DNA of 48,990 nt from Caldimonas manganoxidans ATCC BAA-369 (GCF_000381125.1 NZ_KB905951.1:1-48990), one strand, 5' to 3'; shown: positions 1 through 8,849, counted from the first letter of the stretch. Numbers and translations: made by a program. The notes: generated by a model not told the origin, from the letters alone.

Positions 1-636
1 GCGCCCGGGTCACCCTGGAATGCGCTGGCCACCTTCCACCCGGTGTACCAGTTGCCGATGAACGACCCCAAGCACCTGAACTTCCCTGCTCAGTTGCCCG
101 AAGTGCCCGCTCCCACGGACCTCACCGTGAACACCGGCGAGGAGGTGCCCGTCGATGGCATCTATGAGCCCGAATGGGGCGAACCCGTGCAGCCCGACCC
201 CGGACTGTGGGCGCGCATGCAGGCGGCCCTGGGCATGCGCCCCAGCCTGTTCGAACCCGCCCCCCAGCCCCTGGTTCGCCGCCGGCACATCGGCTGTATG
301 AACTACCTGGTGGCGCACACGGTGGCGCCCACCTATCGGGATGAGGAACGAGACAAGCCCTGGCCGGTGACGTGGCGGCTCATCTGGAAGGACGAGCGCT
401 ACCTCGACGGCACGATCCCCGAGGAAGAAGCGCAGTACATGGCCCCGGTGGAACCGGCGGCCAATGAACGCCCGCCTTCAACCCCCGCCGGCCAGCCCTG
501 CCCGCGCACGGGCTGGTGGTTCACCCCCGCCAAGGCCCACAGCCGCCGTCACTTCCAGGCGGGCGAGGTGATGCCGGATTTCGCCACCGACTGGGGACGG
601 GTCATTTGGCAGTGGGACGAGCGGCAAGAGGGCTGA
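1..636 (+). CDS. Probable immunity protein, Imm71/Imm72-like (5' end outside window)
   Basis: The reading frame is open from base 1, so the start lies outside the window; the GTG at 43 is only the first internal start-like codon. About 211 residues are visible. The chain has no signal peptide or membrane segment. It carries the string VPVDGIYEPEW, then GCMNYLVAHTVAP, WPVTWRLIW with DGTIPEEE, and a C-terminal CPRTGWWF segment followed by GEVMPDF and VIWQWD. From memory this pattern is typical of Imm71/Imm72-type proteins of Burkholderiales, which neutralise polymorphic or type VI effectors and often occur in duplicated arrays. No profile search could be run, so the family name is tentative. 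A toxin or VgrG gene would be expected upstream, outside the window. Confidence 0.55.
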   Translation, partial: APGSPWNALATFHPVYQLPMNDPKHLNFPAQLPEVPAPTDLTVNTGEEVPVDGIYEPEWGEPVQPDPGLWARMQAALGMRPSLFEPAPQPLVRRRHIGCMNYLVAHTVAPTYRDEERDKPWPVTWRLIWKDERYLDGTIPEEEAQYMAPVEPAANERPPSTPAGQPCPRTGWWFTPAKAHSRRHFQAGEVMPDFATDWGRVIWQWDERQEG

Positions 637-640
637 TGAC

Positions 641-1219
641 TCAGCGCCGCACCCGGGCGGCGAAGAGTTCGGCGATGCTCACCTCGCGCGGGCCGGGCAC
701 CAGCTCGAAGGGGTCGCCGGGGCTCACGTGTCCTTCCTCGCGCACGGCGAGATAAAAGCCGCAGTAACCCGACTGGACCATCAGCCGCGCCGACTGGCGA
801 AAGCCCATCGCATGCTCGAACTTGAAACACGGGTAACGGGGCTCGCTGATGGCCAGCGCGCAGTGTGGAAAACGCAGCACGTCACCGATCCAGGCCTCGG
901 TTTCGGTCAGACCGCTGAGCGTGAGGTTCTCGCCCAGGGGGCCGAAGGGCAGCTCGGCGTCCCAGGCCGCCACACGGGCCTGGGCGCGCACCGTGCGCCA
1001 GAACGCATAGTGTTCGACAGGATAGGCGTACACCGCCTTGGACAACCCGCCATGCACACTGGGGTCGGCCTGCTCGTCGCCTTGCAGCCCCAGGCGCCGC
1101 ACCGCCACCGGCGCCTGGACCGGCCGTTTGGCGTAGGCGCTGAGCACCTCGCGGCCCTGGATGTGCAGCGGCTGCGCCACCCCCACCTGGACCGACAACA
1201 CTCGACCAGACCGCGGCAT
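641..1219 (-). CDS. MOSC domain-containing protein (YiiM-like)
   Basis: 192 residues, a single MOSC domain. Visible family motifs are GDEQADPSVHGG near residue 47, YPVEHYAFW, FGPLGENLT and the conserved cysteine in EPRYPCFKF. MOSC domains bind sulfur or metal-sulfur ligands; the YiiM branch is linked to molybdenum-dependent detoxification of N-hydroxylated bases. The ATG at 1219 is chosen because GAGG lies five bases upstream; a GTG at 1225 would leave no space after that GAGG. The preceding gene stops about 7 bases upstream, so the two are probably co-transcribed. Its stop lies 4 bp from the stop of the convergent immunity-like gene. Confidence 0.85.
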   Translation of the reverse strand: MPRSGRVLSVQVGVAQPLHIQGREVLSAYAKRPVQAPVAVRRLGLQGDEQADPSVHGGLSKAVYAYPVEHYAFWRTVRAQARVAAWDAELPFGPLGENLTLSGLTETEAWIGDVLRFPHCALAISEPRYPCFKFEHAMGFRQSARLMVQSGYCGFYLAVREEGHVSPGDPFELVPGPREVSIAELFAARVRR

Positions 1220-1226
1220 CCGCACC

Positions 1227-2105
1227 TCAGCGGCCTGGCCGCACGGCCTGATAGCCCCCGGGCGCCGAGGCCACGGCCCGCCGCCCGATGGGCCCGGTCA
1301 GCCAGTCGAGGAAGAGCTTGCCGGCCGGATGGTTCACGCGAAACGAGCGCATCGCGTGGTACAGGTCGATCAGGCGCACGTCACCGTCGATGACGACGCC
1401 CAGCCGCTCGCGCTGGCGCGAGGCCAGCCAAACGCCGCGCTCCACCAGCACATAGGCTCCCCGTTCATTGGCCTGGGCGAGCGTCTCGCCCATGCCGCCG
1501 ACGGCCTGTTGATACCAGGGCCCCTGGGGCTCCAGGCCGGCGGCCTGCCACAGCTGGCGCTCCTTGGCCCGCGCACCGGTACGCTCGGCCGGCGCCACGA
1601 ACAGCGCCTGCCCCTGCGCGCCGGCCTCGGCCAGCCGCGCCAAGGCCGCGGCCACGTCGGTGCTGCCGGCCAGACCCAGTGGGTCGCGCGAGGGCAGGGC
1701 CTTGCGCCCCTGGGCCGGTGCAGCCTGGGGCTGCATCGGCCCGGCCAGCACGAACCGATTGGATGCCACGAAACGCCGATCGTGCACCAGGCCCTGCTTC
1801 AGCAAGGCCTCCTCGGCCTGCGGCGCATGGGTGATGGCCACGTCGATTTCTCCTTGTTCCAGCCAGGCCAGCATGCGCTCGCTGGGGCCGGGGATGGTGT
1901 CCACGGCCAGGCCGGTGTCGCGGGCCATGGCGCGGCGAATGTGCAGCGCAAAGCCGCTGTCATGCAATGCGGTGGCCACCCCCACCAGCAAGGCCTGCGT
2001 TTGGGGGCGCCGCTGCTGGGCCTGGGTCGGCCCCAACCAGGCCGCCAGCGACATCGCACTGGCGGCATGCAGCAGACGGCGACGCGAACAGGAAGCGCAG
2101 ACCAT
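1227..2105 (-). CDS. Tungstate/molybdate-type periplasmic binding protein (TupA-like), Tat signal
   Basis: 292 residues from ATG 2105. The N-terminus has a twin-arginine signal (CSRRRLLHAASAMSLAAWLG), which fixes this start better than upstream in-frame ATGs. The mature part follows the TupA/PBP-like pattern: a conserved opening strand, DTIPGPSERMLAWLEQGEIDVAITHAP, a 'NRFVLAGP' segment, then GPWYQQAVGGMGETLAQANERGAYVLVERG. Such proteins bind tungstate or molybdate in the periplasm for an ABC importer. No permease or ATPase gene lies beside it here, so it is an orphan receptor in this window. It directly precedes the MOSC gene, which hints at oxyanion or molybdenum-cofactor metabolism. The ligand is inferred from family only. 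Confidence 0.75.
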   Translation of the reverse strand: MVCASCSRRRLLHAASAMSLAAWLGPTQAQQRRPQTQALLVGVATALHDSGFALHIRRAMARDTGLAVDTIPGPSERMLAWLEQGEIDVAITHAPQAEEALLKQGLVHDRRFVASNRFVLAGPMQPQAAPAQGRKALPSRDPLGLAGSTDVAAALARLAEAGAQGQALFVAPAERTGARAKERQLWQAAGLEPQGPWYQQAVGGMGETLAQANERGAYVLVERGVWLASRQRERLGVVIDGDVRLIDLYHAMRSFRVNHPAGKLFLDWLTGPIGRRAVASAPGGYQAVRPGR

Positions 2106-2466
2106 GGGCGCACGGCACGGATCGGGACGCCCCTGCATCTTACTGAATGTGCTGAATGGACCACCGCCGACCTGCTTTCGCACACCGACCGATGCGCCCG
2201 GCATGTTCCCATACCGAAATTGCATAACCCCAGGTCGCCCCGGAGTTACCACCGGATTACACTGAGCAAACCGCCTTGCCGGACGCCCCCCAACCGGGCC
2301 ACGGCAAGCCCTGCGGTGCGCCAGAGATCGAGGCGTCACCCTGCGGCATTTGGCGAACCCCGAGCGCCGGCCCCCGTGCCTGCCTCCCCGTGCCCGTGTT
2401 TTTACGGCGGGTTCCCGTTCGAGGTTGTCCAAATTCCGTTGTGGGCTTTTTGAGTTTGGAGCGACC
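2106..2466. other. Divergent intergenic region between the TupA-like gene and pckG
   Basis: 361 bases with stop-interrupted frames and no convincing start with a Shine-Dalgarno. It must hold the promoters of both flanking genes. A GGAG box just before 2467 is the pckG ribosome binding site. A T5 tract near 2400 lacks a strong stem. No clear operator, tRNA or small gene was recognised. Confidence 0.5.
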
Positions 2467-4332
2467 ATGAACCAACCCGTCATGCAGGGCCTGCGCTTGC
2501 AGGCGCCGGCTTATGTCAAAAACGCCAAGGTCTTGGCCTGGGTGGCTGAGATGGCTGCGCTGACCGAGCCGGCGGCCATCCACTGGTGCGATGGCAGCCA
2601 GGCCGAATACGACCAGCTGTGCGAGCAATTGGTGCAATCGGGCACCTTCCGGCGGCTCAATCCGGCCAAACGGCCGGGCAGCTATCTGGCCTGGAGTGAC
2701 CCCAGCGACGTGGCACGGGTGGAAGACCGCACCTTCATCTGCAGCCGCCGCAAGGAAGACGCCGGTCCGACGAACAACTGGGTGGCGCCCGAGGAGATGC
2801 GTGCCATCTTGCAGACGGGGCCCAACGCCTTGTTCAAAGGCTGCATGCGCGGGCGCACGATGTACGTGGTGCCGTTCTCGATGGGCCCGCTGGGCTCGCC
2901 GATCGCCCACATCGGCATCGAGCTGTCGGACAGCCCCTATGTGGCGGTGAACATGCGCCTGATGACCCGCATGGGTCGGGCCGTCTTCGACGTGCTGGGC
3001 ACCGATGGCGACTTCGTGCCTTGCGTGCACAGCGTGGGCGCGCCGCTGGCGCCCGGCCAGAAGGACGTGGCCTGGCCGTGCAACCCGACCACCAAATACA
3101 TCGTCCACTATCCGGAAACCCGCGAGATTTGGAGCTACGGCTCAGGCTACGGCGGCAACGCCTTGCTGGGCAAGAAATGCTTTGCGCTGCGTATTGCCTC
3201 CACGATGGGCCGTGCGCAAGGCTGGCTGGCCGAGCACATGCTCATCCTGGGCGTGACCAACCCGCAGGGCAAGAAGTACCACATTGCCGCGGCCTTCCCG
3301 AGCGCCTGCGGCAAGACCAATTTCGCGATGCTGATCCCGCCCAAGGGCTTCGAGGGTTGGAAGGTCACGACCATCGGCGACGACATCGCCTGGATCAAGC
3401 CCGGCCCCGACGGCCGCCTGTATGCGATCAACCCCGAAGCCGGCTACTTCGGCGTGGCCCCGGGCACGAACGAGCAGACCAACCCGAACTGCATGGCCTC
3501 GCTGCGCGAGAACGTGATCTTCACCAACGTGGCGCTCACCGACGACGGTGACGTGTGGTGGGAAGGCATGGGCCCGGCGCCTGAGCACGCGCTGGACTGG
3601 CAAGGCCAGGACTGGACGCCGCAAATCGCCAAGGAGACCGGCCGCAAAGCCGCCCACCCCAATGCCCGCTTCACCGTGGCAGCCACCAACAACCCGGCCC
3701 TCGACCCGGCCTGGGACGACCCCGCCGGCGTGCCCATCGATGCCTTCATCTTCGGCGGCCGCCGCAGCACCACCGTGCCGCTGGTGACCGAGGCGCGCAA
3801 CTGGGTCGAAGGCGTCTACATGGCCGCCACCATGGGCTCGGAAACCACCGCCGCGGCCGTCGGCCAACAAGGCGTGGTGCGCCGCGACCCCTTCGCGATG
3901 CTGCCCTTTGCCGGCTACAACATGGCCGAGTACTTCCGGCACTGGCTCGACCTGGGCGAACAGCTCCAACGCAGCGGCGCCCGCCTGCCGAAGATCTACA
4001 CCGTCAACTGGTTCCGCAAAGACGAAGCCGGCCGCTTCGTGTGGCCGGGCTTCGGCGAAAACATGCGCGTGCTGAAGTGGATGATCGACCGCATCGAAGG
4101 CCACGGCCAAGGCCAGGAGCATGTCTTCGGGGTCACGCCTCGCTACGGCGATCTGCACTGGGCGGGGCTGGAGTTCAGCCGTGAGCAATATGCCCAGGTC
4201 ACCAGTCTGGACCTGCAAGCCTGGCAAGAGGAGCTGAAACTGCATGAAGAGCTGTTCCAGCAACTCGCGCACGGCCTGCCCCGTGAACTGATCGACACCA
4301 AGGAGCGCTTGGCGCAGCGTCTGGCTGCCTGA
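2467..4332 (+). CDS. pckG: Phosphoenolpyruvate carboxykinase (GTP)
   Basis: 621 residues, the usual length for the GTP-dependent enzyme. It interconverts oxaloacetate and phosphoenolpyruvate in gluconeogenesis or anaplerosis, in the cytoplasm. The kinase-1a loop reads [13 protein letters not shown] with the hyperreactive Cys281 and Lys283. The kinase-2 motif GDDIAWI starts at residue 304. [23 protein letters not shown] and [15 protein letters not shown] are further signatures of the GTP class. ATG 2467 has GGAG seven bases upstream and gives a normal N-terminus; the longer open frame upstream is not family-like. A strong hairpin with a T run follows the stop, so the gene is probably monocistronic. 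Confidence 0.97.
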   Translation: MNQPVMQGLRLQAPAYVKNAKVLAWVAEMAALTEPAAIHWCDGSQAEYDQLCEQLVQSGTFRRLNPAKRPGSYLAWSDPSDVARVEDRTFICSRRKEDAGPTNNWVAPEEMRAILQTGPNALFKGCMRGRTMYVVPFSMGPLGSPIAHIGIELSDSPYVAVNMRLMTRMGRAVFDVLGTDGDFVPCVHSVGAPLAPGQKDVAWPCNPTTKYIVHYPETREIWSYGSGYGGNALLGKKCFALRIASTMGRAQGWLAEHMLILGVTNPQGKKYHIAAAFPSACGKTNFAMLIPPKGFEGWKVTTIGDDIAWIKPGPDGRLYAINPEAGYFGVAPGTNEQTNPNCMASLRENVIFTNVALTDDGDVWWEGMGPAPEHALDWQGQDWTPQIAKETGRKAAHPNARFTVAATNNPALDPAWDDPAGVPIDAFIFGGRRSTTVPLVTEARNWVEGVYMAATMGSETTAAAVGQQGVVRRDPFAMLPFAGYNMAEYFRHWLDLGEQLQRSGARLPKIYTVNWFRKDEAGRFVWPGFGENMRVLKWMIDRIEGHGQGQEHVFGVTPRYGDLHWAGLEFSREQYAQVTSLDLQAWQEELKLHEELFQQLAHGLPRELIDTKERLAQRLAA

Positions 4333-4352
4333 GCAAGCCTTGCCTTCCAAGC

Positions 4353-4379
4353 AAAAAGCCGCCCGAGGGCGGCTTTTTT
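4353..4379. terminator. Bidirectional intrinsic terminator
   Basis: Nine-base arms AAGCCGCCC (4356-4364) and GGGCGGCTT (4367-4375), with A-run on the left and T-run on the right. It lies 20 bases after the pckG stop and 35 bases after the stop of the convergent small gene, so it can end transcripts from both sides. Confidence 0.9.
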
Positions 4380-4413
4380 CATGCGCCCACGCCGATGGCG
4401 AAGGCCGCAGCGC

Positions 4414-4695
4414 TCATGCCCGCGCGGACTCGTCGTCTTCGGACTGCAAACGCGCGGCCGCGGCGCGCAGTTCGGCGGCAAAGCCCGGCTGCGAGACGCT
4501 GTAGCTGTCGGCCAGACGCAGCATCTCCTGGATGGCGCGCGCCTGTGCCCAGCGCTGACGCTGCTCGATGAGGTGGCGACCCACGGTGCGCAAGCCCTGC
4601 AGCAGGCCCGCGAAGAGACGAGCTGCCCAAGACGCACCGCGCGGAGGAGCGGTCTTGACCGGGGCCGACGGGAGCTTGATGGTCGTGGCAGACAT
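4414..4695 (-). CDS. Small conserved-type hypothetical protein, helical
   Basis: 93 residues from ATG 4695, which has AGGAG at a good distance on the minus strand. The N-terminal 25 residues are Ser/Thr/Pro/Lys-rich and look disordered. They are followed by an amphipathic helical stretch (SWAARLFAGLLQGLRTVGRHLIEQRQRWAQ) and a second helix ending in acidic residues. The layout, a small basic protein with an Arg-rich central helix, recalls DUF1127/YjiS-like proteins, but the signature was not clear enough to assign. It is transcribed away from the LysR gene at 4822, and the 126-bp gap between them holds a perfect CTAGGGT/ACCCTAG palindrome that may control it. Function unknown. Confidence 0.7.
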   Translation of the reverse strand: MSATTIKLPSAPVKTAPPRGASWAARLFAGLLQGLRTVGRHLIEQRQRWAQARAIQEMLRLADSYSVSQPGFAAELRAAAARLQSEDDESARA

Positions 4696-4743
4696 GGTGA
4701 TCTCCTTTCCGTACACGCCTGATGCGACGTGACGGAAGGAAGT

Positions 4744-4760
4744 CTAGGGTAAACCCTAGG
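4744..4760. promoter_or_regulatory. Palindromic operator candidate CTAGGGT-N2-ACCCTAG
   Basis: Perfect 7-bp inverted repeat with a 2-base centre in the divergent gap between the 93-aa gene and the LysR gene. A close copy (14 of 17 bases identical) occurs at 20129-20145 before the SDR gene. The binding protein is unknown; the adjacent LysR product or a global regulator are both possible. Confidence 0.55.
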
Positions 4761-4821
4761 TATGTTGCCAATGGATTGTTGAAATCACTGATATTCACAT
4801 TATTTATGTCATGATCGCCGC

Positions 4822-5775
4822 ATGAGCTTCCGCACCCTGGACCTCAATTTGCTGCGGGTGTTCGACCAGGTGATGGCCGAACAAAACCTGACACGGGCCG
4901 CGCAGCGTCTGGCCATGACCCAACCGGCGGTCAGCAATGCCTTGCGTCGGCTGCGTGAGGCCTTGGGCGATGAGCTGTTCACCCGCACGGCCTTCGGCGT
5001 GAAGCCCACGCCCAAGGCCGAGGCCTTGTGGCCGGAGGTCAGAGCCGCGCTGGAGCGTCTGCGCGAGGCCATCGAGCCGCGCCACTTCGACCCGCGCACC
5101 CAGGAGGCGAGCTTCCGCCTGGCCATGGCCGACGCCACCGCGGCCACCTTGCTGCCGGCGCTGGTGCAGGCCATCGAATCCGCCCAAGCCCTCACCAACG
5201 TGCGGGTCGTCCCGCTGACCACCCGCGACCCGCGTCCCTGGCTGGAGCGCGGTGAGGCCGATTTCGCGATTGGCTACTTCCCGCAGGCCGTGGCGGCGCT
5301 GGAGGCCGAGGGCGCTCAAGCCACCATTCACCACCAGCGGCTGTACGATGGGCACTACGTGTGCGTGATGCGCAAAGGCCACCCCCTGGCGCAAGGCGAA
5401 CTCACGCTCGATCGGTTCTGTGAGGCCCACCATTTGTTGGTGAGCTTTTCCGGGCGCCCGCATGGCTTCGTGGACGAAGCCTTGGCCGCGCTGGGCCGCA
5501 GCCGGCGGGTGGTGCTCACGGTCAACCAGTTTTTCACCGCCGGGCGCGTGGTGACCGGGTCGGACCTGTTGACCGTCTTGCCCTACGAGTTTTTATCGGC
5601 CACCGGTTTCGAGGACGAGTTGGCCATCCAGCCCATCCCGCTGGCCCTGCAAGGCGTGCATGTGGAGGTGCTGTGGCACCAACGGCACGACCGGCATCCG
5701 GCCCATGTCTGGATGCGCGAGCACATCGTGGCGGCCGGTCAGGCGCACCAGCGCCGCCAGGCGTCTCGGGGGTGA
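4822..5775 (+). CDS. LysR-family transcriptional regulator
   Basis: 317 residues. The N-terminal winged HTH (residues about 6-65) reads LDLNLLRVFDQVMAEQNLTRAAQRLAMTQPAVSNALRRLRE, typical of the NodD/PcpR/LeuO-like branch that begins 'LDLNLL..F'. The rest is the periplasmic-binding-protein-like effector domain (about 90-300), including FAIGYFP and GSDLLTVLP. ATG 4822 is the only sensible start. The stop directly abuts the stop of the convergent dadA, with no spacing. The AT-rich upstream region carries the CTAGGGT palindrome. Targets are not evident; the divergent small gene is the simplest candidate. Confidence 0.93.
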   Translation: MSFRTLDLNLLRVFDQVMAEQNLTRAAQRLAMTQPAVSNALRRLREALGDELFTRTAFGVKPTPKAEALWPEVRAALERLREAIEPRHFDPRTQEASFRLAMADATAATLLPALVQAIESAQALTNVRVVPLTTRDPRPWLERGEADFAIGYFPQAVAALEAEGAQATIHHQRLYDGHYVCVMRKGHPLAQGELTLDRFCEAHHLLVSFSGRPHGFVDEALAALGRSRRVVLTVNQFFTAGRVVTGSDLLTVLPYEFLSATGFEDELAIQPIPLALQGVHVEVLWHQRHDRHPAHVWMREHIVAAGQAHQRRQASRG

Positions 5776-7092
5776 TCAGGCCGCGGCGCGGCGCCAAGGG
5801 CGGGCCGACGCCGCGGCCGTCGGGAACCCGTAGAAGCCGAAGTCCAGCGCCGGCCGCTGGCCGCTCATCAGCGCGGCCAAGGCGCGCCCCGAGCCGGCGC
5901 CGTGCGTCCAGCCCAGCGTGCCGTGGCCGGCATTCACCCACAGGCGGCCCACCCGCGTGCGGCCGATGTAGGGGATGTTCGAGGGCGTGCTGGGACGCAG
6001 GCCGGCCCAGAAGTGGGGCTCGGACAGGTCGGCCACGCCGGGGAAGAGCTGCTCGTAGCGCGCAAGCAAGGCCTGACAACGCACCCGCGCCGTGGGCGTG
6101 TCCAGGCCGGTGTCGTAGCCGGCCAGCTCGGCCGTGCCCGCAATGCGCACGAACTCGCCCAGGCGGGAAATGGCGATCTTGCGGCTGTCGTCCAGCAGGC
6201 TCACGACGCTGGCGCGTTCGGGATGCTTCAGCCGCAAGGTGGCCGAATAGCCCTTGGCCGGGTAAATGGCCAGCCCGACGCCCAGCGGGCGCAGCAATGG
6301 CGCGGTGTACGAGCCCAAGGCAGCCACATAGGCATCGGCCACCAGGGTGTGCGGCCGACCGCTGCGGCGCTCGGCCACGCGCACGCCGAGCACCTCGCCC
6401 CCACCGGCCTCGATGCCGAGGATGTCATGCTCGTACAGAAAACGAGCGCCGCGCTGCGCACACCGGCGCGCCAACTGCTGGGTGAAGACGCGGGCATCGC
6501 CCGACTCGTCGGTGGGCGTGTAGGTGCCGCCCGCAATGTGCGAACCGAACGCCGCCAGCGCGGGCTCCACCTTGAGCACGTCTTCCCGGCTGAGCACGCG
6601 GCGGTCCACGCCGTACTTGCGCATCAGCTCGGCGGCGGCGGCGCCTTCCTCGAAGTCCTTGGGCGTGGAGAAGAAATGCAAGATGCCGCGTTGCAGACGC
6701 TGGTACTCGATGCCGGTGCGCTGCACCAACTCCTGCAGCGACTCATGGCTATAGCGGCCCAAGGCCACGAGCTGGCGCACATTGCGCTCGAAGGCCGCAT
6801 CATGGCACTGGGCGAGGAAGCGCAAGCCCCACAGCCACTGCTGCGGGTCCAGCCGGGGGCGGAACAACAGCGGCGAGTCGTCGCGGGCCAGCCATTTCAA
6901 GACTTTCAGCGGCGCGCCGGCGCTGGCCCAGGGTTCGCAAAAACTCACCGAGATCTGGGCGCCATTGGCAAAACTGGTCTCCAGCGCGGCATCGGGCTGA
7001 CGGTCGACCACGGTGACCTCGTGCCCCTCCTCCAGCAGGTACCAGGCCGTGCTGATGCCGACGATGCCGGCGCCTAGGACGATGACTCGCAT
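5776..7092 (-). CDS. dadA: D-amino acid dehydrogenase small subunit
   Basis: 438 residues, close to the 432 of the E. coli enzyme. It has an N-terminal FAD-binding GxGxxG motif (VIVLGAGIVGISTAWYLLEEGHEVTVVDRQ), then SFANGAQISVSFCEPWASAG, a hallmark of DadA. The C-terminal FAD segment reads FWAGLRPSTPSNIPYIGRTRVGRLWVNAGHGTLGWT. The enzyme oxidatively deaminates D-amino acids at the inner membrane and feeds electrons to the respiratory chain. ATG 7092 has AAGGAG upstream. It lies 36 bp downstream of the argO-like exporter on the same strand, with a GC hairpin between, so co-transcription is possible. No alr/dadX racemase is adjacent. Confidence 0.92.
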   Translation of the reverse strand: MRVIVLGAGIVGISTAWYLLEEGHEVTVVDRQPDAALETSFANGAQISVSFCEPWASAGAPLKVLKWLARDDSPLLFRPRLDPQQWLWGLRFLAQCHDAAFERNVRQLVALGRYSHESLQELVQRTGIEYQRLQRGILHFFSTPKDFEEGAAAAELMRKYGVDRRVLSREDVLKVEPALAAFGSHIAGGTYTPTDESGDARVFTQQLARRCAQRGARFLYEHDILGIEAGGGEVLGVRVAERRSGRPHTLVADAYVAALGSYTAPLLRPLGVGLAIYPAKGYSATLRLKHPERASVVSLLDDSRKIAISRLGEFVRIAGTAELAGYDTGLDTPTARVRCQALLARYEQLFPGVADLSEPHFWAGLRPSTPSNIPYIGRTRVGRLWVNAGHGTLGWTHGAGSGRALAALMSGQRPALDFGFYGFPTAAASARPWRRAAA

Positions 7093-7122
7093 GATCGACT
7101 CCTTCGAAGGAACGGGGCCTCC

Positions 7123-7139
7123 CGGGGGTCAGACCCCCG
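7123..7139. repeat. GC-rich perfect hairpin overlapping the exporter stop codon
   Basis: CGGGGGT-CAG-ACCCCCG, 7-bp arms and a 3-base loop, lies across the stop codon (7129-7131) of the LysE/ArgO-type gene and before dadA. There is no T tract. It could tune the ratio of the two genes through mRNA stability, or be incidental in GC-rich DNA. Confidence 0.4.
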
Positions 7140-7806
7140 AGCCCCCTAGGGGTTGCAGCAGCAGTTGCGCCGCAATCCAAAACATCACCGCGGCGATGGC
7201 CACATCCAAGGCCCGCCACACCTCGGGGCGGCGCAGCCAGCCCGAGGCCAGGCGCGCCCCGTAGCCCAGCAGGCCAAACCACGCGGCCGAGGCCGCCCCC
7301 GCGCCGGCCACGAAGGCCCAGCGCGCCGCCGGCGGATGCTGCGCGCCCAGCGCCCCCATCAGCACCACCGTGTCCAGGTAGACATGGGGGTTCAGATAGG
7401 TCAGCGCCAGCGCCGTCGCCAGCGTGGGCGCCAGGCCGCGGTCGGCCCCTTGGGCCACCAAGCCGGCCGTAGCGCCTGACCAAGCGCGCCGCGCTGCCAA
7501 CGCCCCGTAGGCGATCAGGAAAGCCGCCCCGCCGTAGCGCATGGCGGCCAACCAGGTCGGCGAGGTGGCCAGCCAACGGCCCAAGCCCATCACGCCCAGC
7601 GTGGTCAACATCCAATCCGACACGATGCACAGGGCCACCACGGCGCCCACGTGCCGGCGCGCCAAGCCTTGGCGCAAGACCAAGGCGTTTTGCGCGCCGA
7701 TGGCCACGATCAAGCCGGCCATCGCAACCCAGCCTTGCAACCCGGCTGCCACCACGGCAGGCGAGTTCAACACGACAACGGCGTGGGTCGGATCGGGGGC
7801 CACCAT
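7129..7806 (-). CDS. argO: LysE/ArgO-family amino acid exporter
   Basis: 225 residues with five to six hydrophobic segments. The family opening is WVAMAGLIVAIGAQNALVLRQGLARRHVG, where the GAQNALVLRQG motif marks the LysE/ArgO branch. The inner half has LTYLNPHVYLDTVVLMGA, matching the second conserved LNPH.Y.D motif. It exports basic amino acids (arginine or lysine) across the inner membrane. Divergent and 73 bp away is an ArgP/LysG-like LysR gene, the classic arrangement in which the regulator activates the exporter in response to excess arginine or lysine. The N-terminus has about 20 residues before the usual family start, and no clear Shine-Dalgarno was seen for ATG 7806, so the start is uncertain. 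Confidence 0.85.
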   Translation of the reverse strand: MVAPDPTHAVVVLNSPAVVAAGLQGWVAMAGLIVAIGAQNALVLRQGLARRHVGAVVALCIVSDWMLTTLGVMGLGRWLATSPTWLAAMRYGGAAFLIAYGALAARRAWSGATAGLVAQGADRGLAPTLATALALTYLNPHVYLDTVVLMGALGAQHPPAARWAFVAGAGAASAAWFGLLGYGARLASGWLRRPEVWRALDVAIAAVMFWIAAQLLLQPLGGSGV

Positions 7807-7879
7807 CCGGCCATTGTCGGCAGGCGGCGCGCTTCAGTGAAGCAAGATGAATAAAGTTCCGATTACATTAGAACCACTT

Positions 7880-8800
7880 ATGAACGATCTGGACCCTGCC
7901 GCCTTGGAATGTTTGGCTGCGCTGGTGGACGAAGGCAGCTTCGAGCGCGCCGCGGCGCGGCTGAGCCTCACGCAGTCGGCCGTCTCGCAGCGCTTGCGGG
8001 CGCTGGAGGCCCGCCTGGGCCAGCCGGTGGTGGTGCGCTCGCGTCCGCTGCGACTGACCGAGGCCGGCAAGGTGTTGCTGCGCTTTGCGCGTCAGTGGCA
8101 AGCGCTGCGCGCCGACGTGGCCCGCGAACTGGAGGCCGCCGGCCGAGCGGACGATCGGCTGCCGATCGCCGTCAATGCCGACAGCCTGGCCACTTGGGTG
8201 CTGCCGGCCTTGGATGCGCTGGTGCAAGCCGGCGTCTTCCTGGAACTGGTGGTGGACGACCAGGATTTCACCCACGACTGGTTGCGCCAAGGGGCCGTGT
8301 TGGGCTGCGTGAGCACGGTGCGCCAAGCCCTGCGGGGCTGCCGCGTCACCCCGCTGGGCGTGATGCCTTATGTGGCCGTGGCCAGTCCGGCCTTCGTCGC
8401 GCGCGAGCTGCCCCAGGGCTTGCACCGGCGCAACTTCTCGCAGGTGCCCTTCCTCGTCTTCAACCGCAAGGACGACATGCAGGCGCAATGGGTCAGCCGC
8501 GCGTTCGGGGTGCGACAACCCCGCCTGCGCGAACGCTTCGTGCCCTCGTCGGACGCCTATGTGCGCGCAGCCGTGATGGGCTGGGGCGTGGGCGTGGCCC
8601 CGGAACTCCAGGTGCGCCCCCATGTCGAACGCGGCGAGTTGCAAGTCTTGCACCCCGAGGTGCGTTTGCCGGTGGCTTTGCACTGGCACCAATGGAAGCT
8701 GGGCGATGATCCTGGCCCGCAGGCCCGGGCCAGTTTGCTCGATCGCGTCGGCCTGGCTTTGGCGGCCGGAGCACGACACGCCTTGGAGCCCGTGGCTTGA
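7880..8800 (+). CDS. argP: ArgP/LysG-like LysR-family regulator
   Basis: 306 residues from ATG 7880; the longer frame adds only an atypical tail. The HTH (residues about 4-60) reads LDPAALECLAALVDEGSFERAAARLSLTQSAVSQRLRALE. The sequence follows ArgP/IciA closely: VRSRPLRLTEAGKVLLRFARQW, PIAVNADSLATWVLPAL, DQDFTHDWLRQGAVLGCVSTV, FNRKDDMQ and SSDAYVRAAVMGWGVGVAPELQ. ArgP senses lysine and arginine and activates the divergent exporter gene. The 73-bp gap is short and holds both promoters. The gene ends 49 bp before phoD. Confidence 0.9.
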   Translation: MNDLDPAALECLAALVDEGSFERAAARLSLTQSAVSQRLRALEARLGQPVVVRSRPLRLTEAGKVLLRFARQWQALRADVARELEAAGRADDRLPIAVNADSLATWVLPALDALVQAGVFLELVVDDQDFTHDWLRQGAVLGCVSTVRQALRGCRVTPLGVMPYVAVASPAFVARELPQGLHRRNFSQVPFLVFNRKDDMQAQWVSRAFGVRQPRLRERFVPSSDAYVRAAVMGWGVGVAPELQVRPHVERGELQVLHPEVRLPVALHWHQWKLGDDPGPQARASLLDRVGLALAAGARHALEPVA

Positions 8801-8849
8801 GCCGCTGCACTCATTCCACTCATTCGACTCCGCGACCATTCTGCCCACG

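Noticed and set aside
1161-2453. 430-codon plus-strand frame
   Set aside because: Antisense to the TupA-like gene; no ribosome site and no recognisable domain.
8803-8828. Two CACTCATTC-like copies before phoD
   Set aside because: Only two imperfect units, no symmetry and no Pho-box spacing; probably chance.
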